From assembly GCF_000754095.2 (NCBI RefSeq), contig NZ_JQSG02000006.1, positions 604,939 to 668,938 on the forward strand: a stretch of DNA of 64,000 nt, in the 5' to 3' direction. Below are positions 7,590-17,205 of the stretch, one piece after another. Below the pieces are notes generated by a model. The model ran no database searches. It was not told where the DNA came from and saw nothing but the letters and a program-made list of their open reading frames with translations. The DNA is from Acidihalobacter prosperus (lineage in GTDB: Bacteria > Pseudomonadota > Gammaproteobacteria > DSM-5130 > Acidihalobacteraceae). How positions within the stretch are numbered: position 1 is the first letter of the stretch; every line of letters begins with the position of its first letter. Both the position numbers and the translations under genes were made by a program.

Positions 7590-8966
7590 TCAGTCCGGCG
7601 CCTCCACCCAGACGGCGTGGATGTTGACGAATTCGCGGATGCCGTAGATCGACAGCTCGCGGCCGTAGCCCGAATGGCGGATGCCGCCGAAGGGCATGCG
7701 TGGATCGGACTTCGACATGCTGTTGACGAAGGCGGCGCCAGATTCGATCTGCTGCGCCGCGATGCGTTCGCCGCGCGCCAGATCCCGTGTCCACACGGCA
7801 CCGGAAAGCCCGAACTCGGTGGCGTTGGCCACGCGGATGGCCTCGACTTCGTCGCGCACGCGGATCAGTGTGGCGACCGGTCCGAACAGTTCTTCCGACC
7901 AGGCCGCCATGCCCGCCTCCACGCCCGCAAGCACGGTGGGCGGGTAAAACGCACCGAGGCCTGCGGGCACCTCGCCGCCGGTCAGAATGCGCGCGCCGGC
8001 GAGTGCGCTGCGGCGTACCTGATCGGCCAGTTCGTCGCGCAGGTCCACTCGCGCCAGCGGGCCGATCTGGGTCTTGGCATCCAGGGGATCGCCCATGCTC
8101 AGGCTGCTCGCGGCGTCGACGAAACGGCGCTCGAAGGCGTCGTACACCTCGTCGACCACGATGAAGCGCTTGGCGGCGATGCAGCTTTGGCCGCTGTTCT
8201 GGAAGCGGGCGGTGATGCCGACCTCGACGGCGCGTGCCAGATCGGCATCCTCAAGCACGATGAAGGGGTCGGAACCGCCAAGCTCCAGTACGCATTTTTT
8301 CAGCGCGCGCCCGGCCTCGGCGGCTACCGCACGGCCGGCGCGCACGCTGGAGGTGATGCTGACGGCGGCGATGCGCGGGTCGTGAATCGCCGCGGTGGTT
8401 TCGGGAATGTCGACCAGCAGGCTGCGGAACAGATGTTCCGGAAAACCCGCCTCGCGGAACAGCGCTTCGATCGCGAGGCTGCAGCCGAACACGTTGGGGG
8501 CATGCTTGAGTACGGCCCCGTTGCCGGCCATCAGCGCAGGCGCCGCGAAGCGCAGTACCTGCCAGAAGGGGTAGTTCCAGGGCATGATGGCGAGCACGAC
8601 GCCCAGGGGGCGGAAATTGACGTAGCTGCGATAGGCCTCCGTTTCGATCGGATCGGGCGCCAGAAAGGCCTCGGCCTGGTCGGCGTAGAAGCGGCAGACC
8701 CAGGCGCATTTCTCGATCTCGGCAATGCCTTGCGCATACAGCTTGCCCATCTCGCGGCTCATCAGCGCGGCGAATTCGGCTTTGCCGGCCAGCAGGTGGT
8801 CGGACAGCGCGTGCATGTGGCGCGCGCGTTCGCTCATCGGCATGGCCGCCCACTCGCGTTGGGCCGCCACGGCGCGATTGAGGGCGTCGTCGATCTGCGC
8901 GCCGGACATGGCGTCGTGGGTCGCGACCGTCTCGCCGGTCGCGGGGTTGATGCTGCGAAATGGCAT
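7590..8966 (-). CDS. NAD(P)-dependent aldehyde dehydrogenase, succinate-semialdehyde type
   Basis: A 458-residue soluble enzyme that oxidises an aldehyde to the acid with NAD(P). MPFRSINPATGE at the N-terminus and the MPWNYPFWQV, ELGGSDPFIV (general-base Glu) and FQNSGQSCIAAKRF (catalytic Cys) motifs are clear. C-terminal PFGGIRHSGYGRELSIYGIREF completes the fold. The usual SVRAGR segment is preceded by ITS rather than a TG pair, a minor deviation. A start at ATG 8966 is supported by GAGGAAA just upstream and by family length. The gene lies 26 bases after the acetolactate-synthase gene and is probably the last in a four-gene minus-strand operon. The substrate (succinate semialdehyde, glyceraldehyde or another) is not determined. 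Confidence 0.9.
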   Translation of the reverse strand: MPFRSINPATGETVATHDAMSGAQIDDALNRAVAAQREWAAMPMSERARHMHALSDHLLAGKAEFAALMSREMGKLYAQGIAEIEKCAWVCRFYADQAEAFLAPDPIETEAYRSYVNFRPLGVVLAIMPWNYPFWQVLRFAAPALMAGNGAVLKHAPNVFGCSLAIEALFREAGFPEHLFRSLLVDIPETTAAIHDPRIAAVSITSSVRAGRAVAAEAGRALKKCVLELGGSDPFIVLEDADLARAVEVGITARFQNSGQSCIAAKRFIVVDEVYDAFERRFVDAASSLSMGDPLDAKTQIGPLARVDLRDELADQVRRSALAGARILTGGEVPAGLGAFYPPTVLAGVEAGMAAWSEELFGPVATLIRVRDEVEAIRVANATEFGLSGAVWTRDLARGERIAAQQIESGAAFVNSMSKSDPRMPFGGIRHSGYGRELSIYGIREFVNIHAVWVEAPD

Positions 8967-8992
8967 AGGATTTCCTCGTTTTGCGAGCCGCC

Positions 8993-10654
8993 TCAGACGA
9001 GGCAGGTCTTCGCGGTCAGTTCGTCGGTCAGCACGCGGGCGTTTTCGCTGTAGTCGACCGGCACCTCGATCAACTGTACCCCGCCCAGCGCGAAACAGCG
9101 CTCGATCAGCGGCGCCAGGGCATTGCCGTCGGCGACGCGGTGTCCGCCGGCGCCATAGCTTTCGGCATAGCGGACGAAGTCGGGGTTGCCGAATTGCAGT
9201 CCCCAGTCGGCGTGCCCGCAAACGGCCTGCTTCCAGCGGATCATGCCGAAGGCATCGTCGCGCAGCACTAGTATCACGAGATCGATGCCGAGTCTAACCG
9301 CGGTTTCGAGTTCCTGGCTGTTCATCATGAAACCACCGTCGCCGCACACAGAAAGCACGCGCTGGCAGGGGTTGAGCAGGGCGGCGAGGATGGCCGACGG
9401 CAGTCCTGCGCCCATGGTGGCCAGGGCGTTGTCGAGCAGCAGCCCGTTGGAGTGATCGGTGAGGTAATTGCGCGCGAACCAGATCTTGTACATGCCGTTG
9501 TCGAGGGTGACGAGTCCGTCCGCGGGAATGGCGCGACGCACGTCGGCGACGATGCGCTGCGGCGCCAGCGGAAAGCGCGCGTCGTCGTTGAGGTCGCTGA
9601 TATGTGCGAGCACTTCCTCGCGCATGCGCAGGAAATAATCGAACTCGTGCCTGGGCGAGGGTTGTATGCGTTCGGCCAGGTGCTCGAAGGTGGCGGCGAT
9701 GTCGCCGATCAGTTCCAGCTGCGGGAAATAGACCTCGTCGACGATGGCGCTGCTGTAATTGACATGGATGGCGCGCGCGCCGCCCGGCGTCATCAGGAAC
9801 GGCGGTTTTTCCACCACGTCGTGGCCGACGTTGATCACCAGATCGGCGCGCTCGATCGCGCAGTGCACGTAATCGCCCGCCGAGAGCGCGGCGGTACCGA
9901 TATAGCGCGGGTGGTGCTCGCCGATGATGCCCTTGCCGAGCTGGGTGTTGAAATACGGGATGCCGGTCTTGTCCACGAAACGCCGCAGCGGCTCGATGAT
10001 GCGTTTGCGGTTGGCTCCGGCGCCGATCAGCAGCAGCGGGCGGCGAGCCTCGGCGATCATTTCAAGGGCCCAGTCGAGTGCCTGCGGATCCGGCGCGGGT
10101 CGGCGCGGTACGGCGATGTCGAACAGGTGCGCCTCGCCTACGATTTCGCCCGCGATGTCTTCAGGTAGTTCCAGCAGCACGGCGCCGGGGCGTTCCTCCT
10201 GGGCCACGCGAAAGGCCTCGCGCACCAGTGCGGGTATGGCGTGGGCCGAGACGATCTGGCGCGCGGACTTGGTGATCGGGCGCATCATTTCGACCACGTC
10301 GATGATCTGGAAGCGCCCCTGCTTGCTCTTGCGGATGGGTTTCTGGCCGCTGATCATCAGCATTGGCATGGCGCCGAGCTGCCCGTAGGCGGCCGCGGTC
10401 ACCAGATTGGTGGCGCCGGGGCCTAGCGTTGCGAGACAGACGCCGGCCCTGCCGGTGAGGCGGCCATAGGTGGCGGCCATGAAGCCGGCAGCCTGTTCAT
10501 GGCGGGTGACGATCAGCCGGATGGACGAACGCCTGAGCGCTTCGATCAGATCGAGATTTTCCTCGCCCGGTACGCCGAAGATGTATTCCACGCCCTCGTG
10601 TTCGAGCGCGCGCACGAGCAGTTCGGCGGCCTTGATGTCATGAAATCGTTGCAT
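8993..10654 (-). CDS. alsS: Acetolactate synthase, catabolic AlsS-like
   Basis: A 553-residue thiamine diphosphate enzyme expected to condense two pyruvates to 2-acetolactate and CO2. The N-terminus reads GVEYIFGVPGEENLDLIEAL, with the cofactor-activating Glu in TRHEQAAGFMA. The C-terminal cofactor motif is GDGGFMMNSQELETAVRLG. FGVPGEENLD and the absence of any neighbouring small regulatory subunit (ilvN/ilvH) fit the single-subunit catabolic group rather than the biosynthetic IlvB. The neighbours are an FMN/Fe-S oxidoreductase upstream and an aldehyde dehydrogenase downstream, and no acetolactate decarboxylase gene is present. A different pyruvate- or 2-oxoacid-using reaction is therefore possible. 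The symbol is by similarity only. Confidence 0.82.
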   Translation of the reverse strand: MQRFHDIKAAELLVRALEHEGVEYIFGVPGEENLDLIEALRRSSIRLIVTRHEQAAGFMAATYGRLTGRAGVCLATLGPGATNLVTAAAYGQLGAMPMLMISGQKPIRKSKQGRFQIIDVVEMMRPITKSARQIVSAHAIPALVREAFRVAQEERPGAVLLELPEDIAGEIVGEAHLFDIAVPRRPAPDPQALDWALEMIAEARRPLLLIGAGANRKRIIEPLRRFVDKTGIPYFNTQLGKGIIGEHHPRYIGTAALSAGDYVHCAIERADLVINVGHDVVEKPPFLMTPGGARAIHVNYSSAIVDEVYFPQLELIGDIAATFEHLAERIQPSPRHEFDYFLRMREEVLAHISDLNDDARFPLAPQRIVADVRRAIPADGLVTLDNGMYKIWFARNYLTDHSNGLLLDNALATMGAGLPSAILAALLNPCQRVLSVCGDGGFMMNSQELETAVRLGIDLVILVLRDDAFGMIRWKQAVCGHADWGLQFGNPDFVRYAESYGAGGHRVADGNALAPLIERCFALGGVQLIEVPVDYSENARVLTDELTAKTCLV

Positions 10655-10696
10655 GGATACCCCGTGGGTCAGGCGAAAATGGAGGGACGCGTCGCG

Positions 10697-12187
10697 TCAC
10701 CGCGGCGTGCCGGCCGAGGTGGCGAGGGATACCGGCGTGGGTGTGCCGCCGACGAGCAGGCAGTGCCTGCGTTCCAGCGCCCGCGGATGGGCGGCGCCGC
10801 AGCTGTGCGCGATCATGGCCAGTCCCGCGCGCATTTCCGCGACGTAATTGGCCACGCGCACGGCCTTTTCCTGTGGGTTGAGGCCGCGCTGCAGGCGCTC
10901 GCTGTGGGTGGTGATGCCGGTGGGGCAGGTGTTGCGGTTGCAACGCAACGCCTGTATGCAGCCGAGCGCGAACATGAATCCGCGGGCGCTGGCGACGAAA
11001 TCGGCGCCGGCGCAAAAGGCCCAGGCCATCTCCACCGGCGTGATCAGCTTGCCCGAGGCGATCACGCGCACACGTTCGCGCAACCCGGCGTGGTCGAGGG
11101 CGTCGATCACCGCCGGCAGGGCGCAGCGAATGGGCAGTCCCATGGCGTCGATCAGGGCGAGCGGTGCTGCGCCCGAGCCGCCTTCGGCACCGTCCACAGT
11201 GATGAAGTCGGGCGCGGCGGCCGGGCCGCGGGCGCGGATTTCCCGGCACAGTTCGTCCACCCATGCCGGATCGCCGATGACGCATTTGATGCCAGTGGGC
11301 TTGCCGGTCAGAGTCCGCACGCGGGCGATGTAATCGAGCAGCTCCGCGGTATTGCCGGCTTCCGGGTGGCGGTTGGGGGAAATCGAGTCGGTGCCCGCAG
11401 CGATGCCGCGGATACGGGCGATTTCCGGCGTTACCTTGGCCGCCGGCAGGATGCCGCCCTTGCCGGGTTTGGCGCCCTGGCTGAGTTTGATCTCGAACAT
11501 GCGCACCTGTTCGTGTGCGGCGATCTCGCGCAGTCGCGCCTCGCTCAGCGACCCGTCCGCCTCGCGCACGCCGTATTTGGCCGTGCCGATCTGGAACACG
11601 AGGTCGCAGCCGCCTTCTAAGTGGTGCGGGGAAAGTCCGCCTTCGCCGGTATTCAGCCAGCAGCCTGCGAGCGCCGCGCCGCGCGACAGTGCGCGGACCG
11701 CCGGCGCGGAAATGGCGCCGTAACTCATGCCCGAGATGTTGAGCAGCGACGGCGCGGCGTAGGGCTGCGGGCAGTCCGCGCCGATCAACAACGGCGCGGC
11801 GGGGCGCGCGCCGGCCTCCTGTACCGGAAAGGGGGCATTGACGAACAGCAGGGTGCCGCTCTGCTGCAGCGGCTGCGTCGATCCGAAGGCCACCGTGTTG
11901 TTGCCGCCCTGGGCCGAGCGATAGACCCATTCCCGTTCGGCGCGGTTGAACGGCAGTTCTTCCCGATCCAGCGCGAAGAAGTACTGACGGAAGAATTCGC
12001 CCAGCTTGGTGAACAGCGTGCGGAAACGGCCGAGTACCGGGAAATTGTGGCGGATGGCATTGCCGGTCTGCGACAGGTCTATCACGAACAGCACGACCAC
12101 CGCGAGCGCACCGAGTCCGACCACCAGGATGAAGCTGGTGGCGAGTATGTCAGGGGTGCGGCGGATGATATCGATCAGGGGATCCAT
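10697..12187 (-). CDS. FMN-binding glutamate synthase family protein, membrane anchored
   Basis: A 496-residue protein with one N-terminal membrane helix (about 18-38), then a glutamate-synthase central-type FMN barrel (COG0069). Visible motifs are SGMSYGAISAPAVRALSRGA, GEGGLSPHH, the flavin-site IKLSQGAKPGKGG and DGAEGGSGAAPL. A cysteine cluster CIQALRCNRNTC fits the 3Fe-4S site of GltB. The glutaminase domain of true GltB is missing, so this is one of the stand-alone GltB-like oxidoreductases whose substrate is usually unknown. It lies between a c-di-GMP enzyme (91 bases upstream) and the acetolactate synthase (42 bases downstream), all on the minus strand. Confidence 0.87.
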   Translation of the reverse strand: MDPLIDIIRRTPDILATSFILVVGLGALAVVVLFVIDLSQTGNAIRHNFPVLGRFRTLFTKLGEFFRQYFFALDREELPFNRAEREWVYRSAQGGNNTVAFGSTQPLQQSGTLLFVNAPFPVQEAGARPAAPLLIGADCPQPYAAPSLLNISGMSYGAISAPAVRALSRGAALAGCWLNTGEGGLSPHHLEGGCDLVFQIGTAKYGVREADGSLSEARLREIAAHEQVRMFEIKLSQGAKPGKGGILPAAKVTPEIARIRGIAAGTDSISPNRHPEAGNTAELLDYIARVRTLTGKPTGIKCVIGDPAWVDELCREIRARGPAAAPDFITVDGAEGGSGAAPLALIDAMGLPIRCALPAVIDALDHAGLRERVRVIASGKLITPVEMAWAFCAGADFVASARGFMFALGCIQALRCNRNTCPTGITTHSERLQRGLNPQEKAVRVANYVAEMRAGLAMIAHSCGAAHPRALERRHCLLVGGTPTPVSLATSAGTPR

Positions 12188-12278
12188 GGGCGCCGGTCCT
12201 CGCGGTGGGGGCGGAGACGGCGGCCGGACAAGCCGGCATCGCCATCCAATCGACTGATGTGTAAATCAATTCTGTCGA

Positions 12279-14969
12279 TTAGAGGCTGGAGCCGGCGTTT
12301 GGTTCGTTCGGGCGCGGGAGATATTGGGGGAATTTGAGTTCGTGCGCGGGCAGGGGCCGGCTGAAATAGTAGCCCTGATACAGATCGCAGCGGTGTTCGC
12401 GCAGGAATTCGAGCTGGTCGACGGTTTCCACGCCTTCGGCCACCACGCGGATCTTGAGGTTGTGCGCCATGGCGATGATCGCCTTGACCAGGCTTTCGTC
12501 GTCGTGATCGTTGACCAGATCGCGCACGAAGGACTGATCGATCTTGAGCTTGTCGACCGGAAAGCGCTTGAGGTAACTGAGACTCGAATAACCGGTGCCG
12601 AAGTCGTCGAGCGAAAATTCCACGCCCATGTCCTTGAGCGATTGCAGCATGCGGATGGACGAGTCGAGATTTTCCATGATCACGCTTTCGGTGATCTCCA
12701 TGCCGAGTCGACGAGGGTCGATGCCGGTCCGCTTGATGATATGCGTGAAGCGCTGGACCAGATCGCCTTGGCGAAACTGGCGTGGCGATAGATTGATCAC
12801 GATGCGCCCATGGAAGCTGCCGCTCCTGTCCCACTCGCGGATTTGCCGACAGGCGGTTTCGAGCACCCATTCGCCGATCGGCAGAATCAGCGACGAGTCC
12901 TCCGCGACCGGGATGAAGCGCGCCGGCGAAACGGCGCCCATGACCGGATGGGTCCAGCGCAACAGCGCCTCGACGGCGACGACTTCGCCGCTTGCCAGCG
13001 ACACGATGGGCTGGTAATGCAGCGCCAGCTCGTTGCGCTCCAGGGCCCGGCGGAGATTGTTTTCCAGCATTAGCCGGTCGGCGGCCTTGGCATCCATTTC
13101 GGGCGAATAGAAACGATAGTTGTTGCGGCCGAGGGCCTTGGCCTGATACATCGCGGTATCGCTGTTTTTCAGCAGGGCGGTGACGTTGTGGCCGTCTTCC
13201 GGATAGATCGCGATGCCGAGGCTTGCGCCGCTGTGCAGCTCATGGCCCTCGATGAAATAGGGCAGGGTGAGGGTCTGGATGATTTTCTGCACGGCCGTCG
13301 CCGCATCGTCGGGGTGTTCGACGCGGGACAGGATGACGATGAACTCGTCGCCCCCCTGGCGCGCCACCGTGTCTTCCTGGCGCAGGCATTCCTTCAGGCG
13401 CCCGCTCACGGCGCGCAGCAGCGAGTCGCCGATGGTGTGCCCCAGCGAATCGTTGATGGTTTTGAAGTCGTTGAGATCGATGTAGATCACGGCAAAGCGC
13501 TCGTGGCGCCGATAGTGCGACTGGATCGCCTGCTTGATGCGGTCTTCGAGCAGGGTGCGGTTGGGCAGGCCGGTGAGTGGATCGTGCGATGCGATGTGCA
13601 GGATGCGGGCTTCGGCTTCCTTGCGGCGAGTGATGTCCTGGATGGCCAGGATGAACTTTTGTTGCCCGCCCAGCACCATGTCGCTGATACGGACCTCGGT
13701 TGGCAGGCGTTTGCCGTTGCGGTGCGCTATGGCGAGTTCGAAGGCGGTCGGCGGGGCGTGCAGATCCTGTCGGGCGGTAAAGTGTTCGATGCGCTCGCGG
13801 TATTTGGCGTGGTCGTCCGCGTCGATCAGGTCCAGCATGTTGCTGCCCAGCAGTGCACCGGGTGCGTAGCCGAACAGCTGCTCGGCCATCGGGTTGAGCG
13901 ATTCGACGGTGCCGTTGGCCGCAAGGGTGACCAGTCCTTCGTCGATATTGTCGAGAATGGTGCGGGTACGGGTTTCGCTGTCGCGCAGCCGCTCGCTGGC
14001 GTGACGTGCCTCGCGTTCGGAAATGGCGAGCTTGCGGACCAGCGGGTTGACCAGCCAGTACAGCAGTAGCAGGCCGGCGGCGAGGAAGAACAGCAGCATG
14101 TAGCTGACCTCGCGCACCTGTTCGTAGATGGGCGCGTACAGCTCGTCGGTATCGACCTTGAGTACCATGCCGAGGCCGAGTTGGGCGAGCGGCGTATAGG
14201 CCGCGACCACCTCGTGACCGCGGTAGTCGCGGGTGGTGACCAGCCCGCTCTTGCCTTCGAAGGCGTAGGCCATGGGCAGCGGCTGCCCGTTTTGCACGGG
14301 CGGGACGTCGCGGTAGATGCGTCGGCTGAGCGCGGCCGGAAAGCACTGCATGCCGCTGCTGGCGTTGCCGCAGACGACCAATTCGCCGGTGCGCCCCAGC
14401 GCTTCGGTATCGCGCAGCATGTGGGTCAGCTCGGGCAGGCGGGATTCGGTCAGGACGTAGCCCACCAGCCGATGGCGACCGTCCAGCATCGGGCGCTCTT
14501 GCGCGAGCACGAAGCCGCCGTCGCTCCACAACAGTTGTGCGGTGGTTTCCAGCTTGAGCGGCACGCTCAAACCTGGGTGGACCGCGGCGATGCCGGCCGC
14601 GGCGATGGTGTGCCGGTCAGGCAGGCTGAAGCGGATCAGCGAAAAACCCGTGGGCAGCAGGGTGTCGGCGGCCAGTTGGACGGCCTTGATGGCGGCGGCG
14701 TCATGCGGGTCGGCGTCGAGCTGCTTGAGCTGGGCGATGATGAACGGGCGGGTGGCCACCAGCTGACTGGCCTCCAGCCGTTGCTGGATCTTGGCATTGA
14801 ACAGCCGCACGCGGCTTTCCAGGGACAGCTGGAGGCTGCGGTTGACGATGCGTTCCGCTTGGTGCTCCATGACCAGGAAAATGGAGAGGCTGGCCACCAG
14901 CGTCAGGGTGACGAGGATCAGGCTCGCAATCACGCTGATACGGCGTTCGCGCCGTTTACGGGGATGCAT
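12279..14969 (-). CDS. Membrane sensor with PAS, GGDEF and EAL domains
   Basis: An 896-residue bifunctional-type c-di-GMP protein. A membrane helix (about 13-34) and a second (about 290-312) enclose a periplasmic sensor region with a Cache-like look (GFVLAQERPMLDGRHRLVGYVL). The PAS (about 340-455) follows, then GGDEF (GGDEF at 539-543) and EAL (EAL at 667-669). The EAL domain keeps VNLSPRQF, MEITES, DDFGTGYSS, KIDQSF, AEGVE and QGYYFSRP, so phosphodiesterase activity is expected. No RxxD is placed before GGDEF (RQEDTVARQGGDEF reads RQED, which could serve as one). The start codon ATG 14969 is followed by a basic segment typical before a first helix. It is the first gene of a four-gene minus-strand run. 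Confidence 0.9.
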   Translation of the reverse strand: MHPRKRRERRISVIASLILVTLTLVASLSIFLVMEHQAERIVNRSLQLSLESRVRLFNAKIQQRLEASQLVATRPFIIAQLKQLDADPHDAAAIKAVQLAADTLLPTGFSLIRFSLPDRHTIAAAGIAAVHPGLSVPLKLETTAQLLWSDGGFVLAQERPMLDGRHRLVGYVLTESRLPELTHMLRDTEALGRTGELVVCGNASSGMQCFPAALSRRIYRDVPPVQNGQPLPMAYAFEGKSGLVTTRDYRGHEVVAAYTPLAQLGLGMVLKVDTDELYAPIYEQVREVSYMLLFFLAAGLLLLYWLVNPLVRKLAISEREARHASERLRDSETRTRTILDNIDEGLVTLAANGTVESLNPMAEQLFGYAPGALLGSNMLDLIDADDHAKYRERIEHFTARQDLHAPPTAFELAIAHRNGKRLPTEVRISDMVLGGQQKFILAIQDITRRKEAEARILHIASHDPLTGLPNRTLLEDRIKQAIQSHYRRHERFAVIYIDLNDFKTINDSLGHTIGDSLLRAVSGRLKECLRQEDTVARQGGDEFIVILSRVEHPDDAATAVQKIIQTLTLPYFIEGHELHSGASLGIAIYPEDGHNVTALLKNSDTAMYQAKALGRNNYRFYSPEMDAKAADRLMLENNLRRALERNELALHYQPIVSLASGEVVAVEALLRWTHPVMGAVSPARFIPVAEDSSLILPIGEWVLETACRQIREWDRSGSFHGRIVINLSPRQFRQGDLVQRFTHIIKRTGIDPRRLGMEITESVIMENLDSSIRMLQSLKDMGVEFSLDDFGTGYSSLSYLKRFPVDKLKIDQSFVRDLVNDHDDESLVKAIIAMAHNLKIRVVAEGVETVDQLEFLREHRCDLYQGYYFSRPLPAHELKFPQYLPRPNEPNAGSSL

Positions 14970-15060
14970 CCGAAGGGCGGCCTCTACAAATAGGGCGGTC
15001 TAACGGAAAGGTTGGTTTGACTTATTGACTGACTATAGCAGGTGTCGGGAAAACCACGGA

Positions 15061-15921
15061 TCAATCCTGATTCCCGGGCGCGGGGGCGGTAAATCGCCCG
15101 TTCTGGTAGTCGTCGAAGGCCTGGCGCAGCTCGGTCGCCGTATTCATCACGAAGGGCCCGCGCCAGGCGATGGGCTCCTTCAGGGGGGCGCCGGCCAGAT
15201 AGAGAAAGCGTGCGCCCTCGCCGTCGGCCTCGACCGCCAGCGGACCCTCGCCGGTGATGACCGCAAGCTGGCCGCGGCGCGCGCGCGTGCCGACGACGTC
15301 CTGCAATTCGCCATCGAGCACCAGCAGAAAGCTGGCATGGCCGTGCAGTTCCGCGCGGGTGAAGCGGCCCTCGGCCGCAAGCTCGACGTCGAGGTAGGCG
15401 ACCTCGGTCAGGGTTTCGGCCGCTCCGCGCGTGCCGCCGTGGGCGCCCGCGATGACGCGCACGCGCGCGGCGCCGTCGGTCATTTCGGGTATGCGCTCCG
15501 GCCCGATGTCCTGATAGCGCGGCGCGCTCATCTTGAGACTGGCCGGGAGATTGACCCAGAGCTGGTAACCCCACATCAGTCCGGATTCCATTTCCGGCAT
15601 CTCGCTGTGGATGATGCCGCGACCGGCCGTCATCCATTGGACCGAGCCGGGCGTGAGCAGGCCTTCCATGCCGGTCGAGTCGCGGTGCCGCATGCGTCCA
15701 TGGATCATGTAGGTCACGGTTTCGAAGCCCCGATGGGGGTGCGGCGGGAAGCCGGCGATGTAGTCGTCCGCGCGGTCGGTGCGGAATTCGTCCAGCAGCA
15801 GGAAGGGGTCGAGCGCTTCCAGTCCCGGGCGGGCGATATAGCGCTTGAGACGCACGCCCGCACCGTCGCTGGCATCCATCCCCTCGAGTATCCGTGCGAA
15901 ATGGCGATGTTGAGCTGACAT
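15061..15921 (-). CDS. Pirin family protein
   Basis: A 286-residue bicupin. The N-terminal cupin keeps the metal-binding residues PHPHRGFETVTYMIHG (two His) and GIIHSEMP (His and Glu). Bacterial pirins include quercetinase-like enzymes and redox sensors; the substrate here is unknown. The ATG at 15921 has GGAGG five bases upstream and gives the usual pirin start (FARILEGM...GAGVRLKRYI). The gene is 54 bases after the Old Yellow Enzyme gene on the same strand, with an ArsR-type regulator ahead of both. That suggests a small stress operon for electrophiles or aromatic compounds (inference). Confidence 0.9.
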   Translation of the reverse strand: MSAQHRHFARILEGMDASDGAGVRLKRYIARPGLEALDPFLLLDEFRTDRADDYIAGFPPHPHRGFETVTYMIHGRMRHRDSTGMEGLLTPGSVQWMTAGRGIIHSEMPEMESGLMWGYQLWVNLPASLKMSAPRYQDIGPERIPEMTDGAARVRVIAGAHGGTRGAAETLTEVAYLDVELAAEGRFTRAELHGHASFLLVLDGELQDVVGTRARRGQLAVITGEGPLAVEADGEGARFLYLAGAPLKEPIAWRGPFVMNTATELRQAFDDYQNGRFTAPAPGNQD

Positions 15922-15975
15922 GAAGGCCTCCCCGGGCGGACGGGCCGAAACCCGCCCGCCGCGTGACATGGTTGC

Positions 15976-17070
15976 TTAGGCGGTTTCGTAGGTCGGGTAA
16001 TCGATATAGCCCTTTTCACCGCCGACATAGAAGGTGGCCTGGTCCGGCTCGGTCAGCGGTGCGCCAGCCGCAAAGCGCGCGGGCAGATCCGGGTTGCTGA
16101 TGAAGAGACGGCCGTAGGCGACCAGATCGGCGTGCCCGTTTTCAATGACCGCGTTGCCCTTCGCCTGATCGAAGCCGTTGTTGATCATCAGCGTGCCGCG
16201 GTAGCGCGGGCGATAGTGTTCGGCCACGCGAGGGATCATGTTGGGGATGTCGTCCACCGGGGCGAAGGGTTCCATCAGATGCAGATAGGCAAGCGCATAG
16301 TCGTTGAGACGGTCGACGACGTAGTCGAACTGTGCCCGGTTGTCGCTGCCGGCGCCGATGTTGAACAGGCCGCTGGGCGACAGGCGGATGCCGACCCGGT
16401 CGGCACCCCAGATGGCCGCCACCGCATCCACTACCTCGAACACGATGCGCGCGCGATTTTCGATGCTGCCGCCGTAGGCGTCGCTGCGCTGGTTGCTGGT
16501 GTCGATCAGGAACTGGTTGAGCAGATAGCCGTTCGCCGCGTGCACCTCGACGCCGTCGAAGCCGGCCTCAAGCGCGCATCGCGCGGCGTGCGCGTAATCG
16601 TCGACGATGCCTTTGATTTCCTCGGTCCCGAGTGCGCGTGGGGTCACCGTCGGTTTCTGGCTGAAATCGGGTGCGTACAGCGTGGTTTCGGGATTGATCG
16701 CGGAGGGTGCCACCGGCGGTTCGCCGCCATGGAAATCCGGCAACGAGATGCGCCCGACGTGCCAGAGCTGGCAGAACATATGCCCGCCGGCCGCGTGCAC
16801 GGACTCGGTGACGCGGCGCCAGCCGGCCACCTGGGCGTCCGAGTAGATGCCGGGGGTGTTGGGATAGCCGACGCCCTGCGGCGATATCTGGCTCGCCTCG
16901 CTGATGATCAGGCCGGCGCCGGCGCGCTGGGTGTAGTAGGTGGCATGCAGCGCGGTGGGGGCAAGCTCGGGATTGGCCGCGCGGTTGCGCGTCAGCGGCG
17001 ACATGGCGACGCGGTTGGGTAGCGCGTAACGGCCGAGTTTGACGGGTTTGAGCAAGGCTTGTTCGGACAT
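15976..17070 (-). CDS. nemA: Old Yellow Enzyme family alkene reductase (NemA-like)
   Basis: A 364-residue FMN barrel enzyme that reduces activated C=C bonds or nitro groups with NAD(P)H. Motifs are MSPLTRNRA near the N-terminus, CQLWHVGRIS, HAANGYLLNQFLIDTSNQRSD (the substrate-binding His/Asn pair and the following Tyr) and GRLFISNPDLPAR in the phosphate-binding region. The ATG at 17070 has AAGGAG upstream and gives a normal length. An 8+8 palindrome sits about 80 bases upstream of the start. Position behind an arsR-type regulator and before pirin suggests induction by reactive electrophiles, as for NemA in enterobacteria, although the regulator there is of another family (NemR, TetR type). 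Confidence 0.9.
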   Translation of the reverse strand: MSEQALLKPVKLGRYALPNRVAMSPLTRNRAANPELAPTALHATYYTQRAGAGLIISEASQISPQGVGYPNTPGIYSDAQVAGWRRVTESVHAAGGHMFCQLWHVGRISLPDFHGGEPPVAPSAINPETTLYAPDFSQKPTVTPRALGTEEIKGIVDDYAHAARCALEAGFDGVEVHAANGYLLNQFLIDTSNQRSDAYGGSIENRARIVFEVVDAVAAIWGADRVGIRLSPSGLFNIGAGSDNRAQFDYVVDRLNDYALAYLHLMEPFAPVDDIPNMIPRVAEHYRPRYRGTLMINNGFDQAKGNAVIENGHADLVAYGRLFISNPDLPARFAAGAPLTEPDQATFYVGGEKGYIDYPTYETA

Positions 17071-17149
17071 TTTTTCTCCTTCGAATGACAGTGGAAGTCG
17101 GGTGTCATGCCTGGTGTCGGCATGCCCCCGGTCTGGGTTTTCAATTCGC

Positions 17150-17171
17150 AATATCTAGGAACATAGATATT
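17150..17171. promoter_or_regulatory. Palindrome, probable operator ahead of the Old Yellow Enzyme gene
   Basis: A perfect 8-base inverted repeat AATATCTA-N6-TAGATATT in an AT-rich spot between the arsR-type gene and the Old Yellow Enzyme gene, 80 bases before the latter's start. Length and symmetry fit a winged-helix dimer site. A second palindrome lies ahead of the regulator itself. Confidence 0.55.
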
Positions 17172-17205
17172 GGGGTCCGGTTGCCAACGCGGGGCGGGTT
17201 GAGGT

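Noticed and set aside
12247-12280. AATCGAC ... GTCGATT inverted repeat between the EAL gene and the GltB-like gene
   Set aside because: The 19-base loop and 7-base arms are weak, and the repeat overlaps the stop codon; likely chance.
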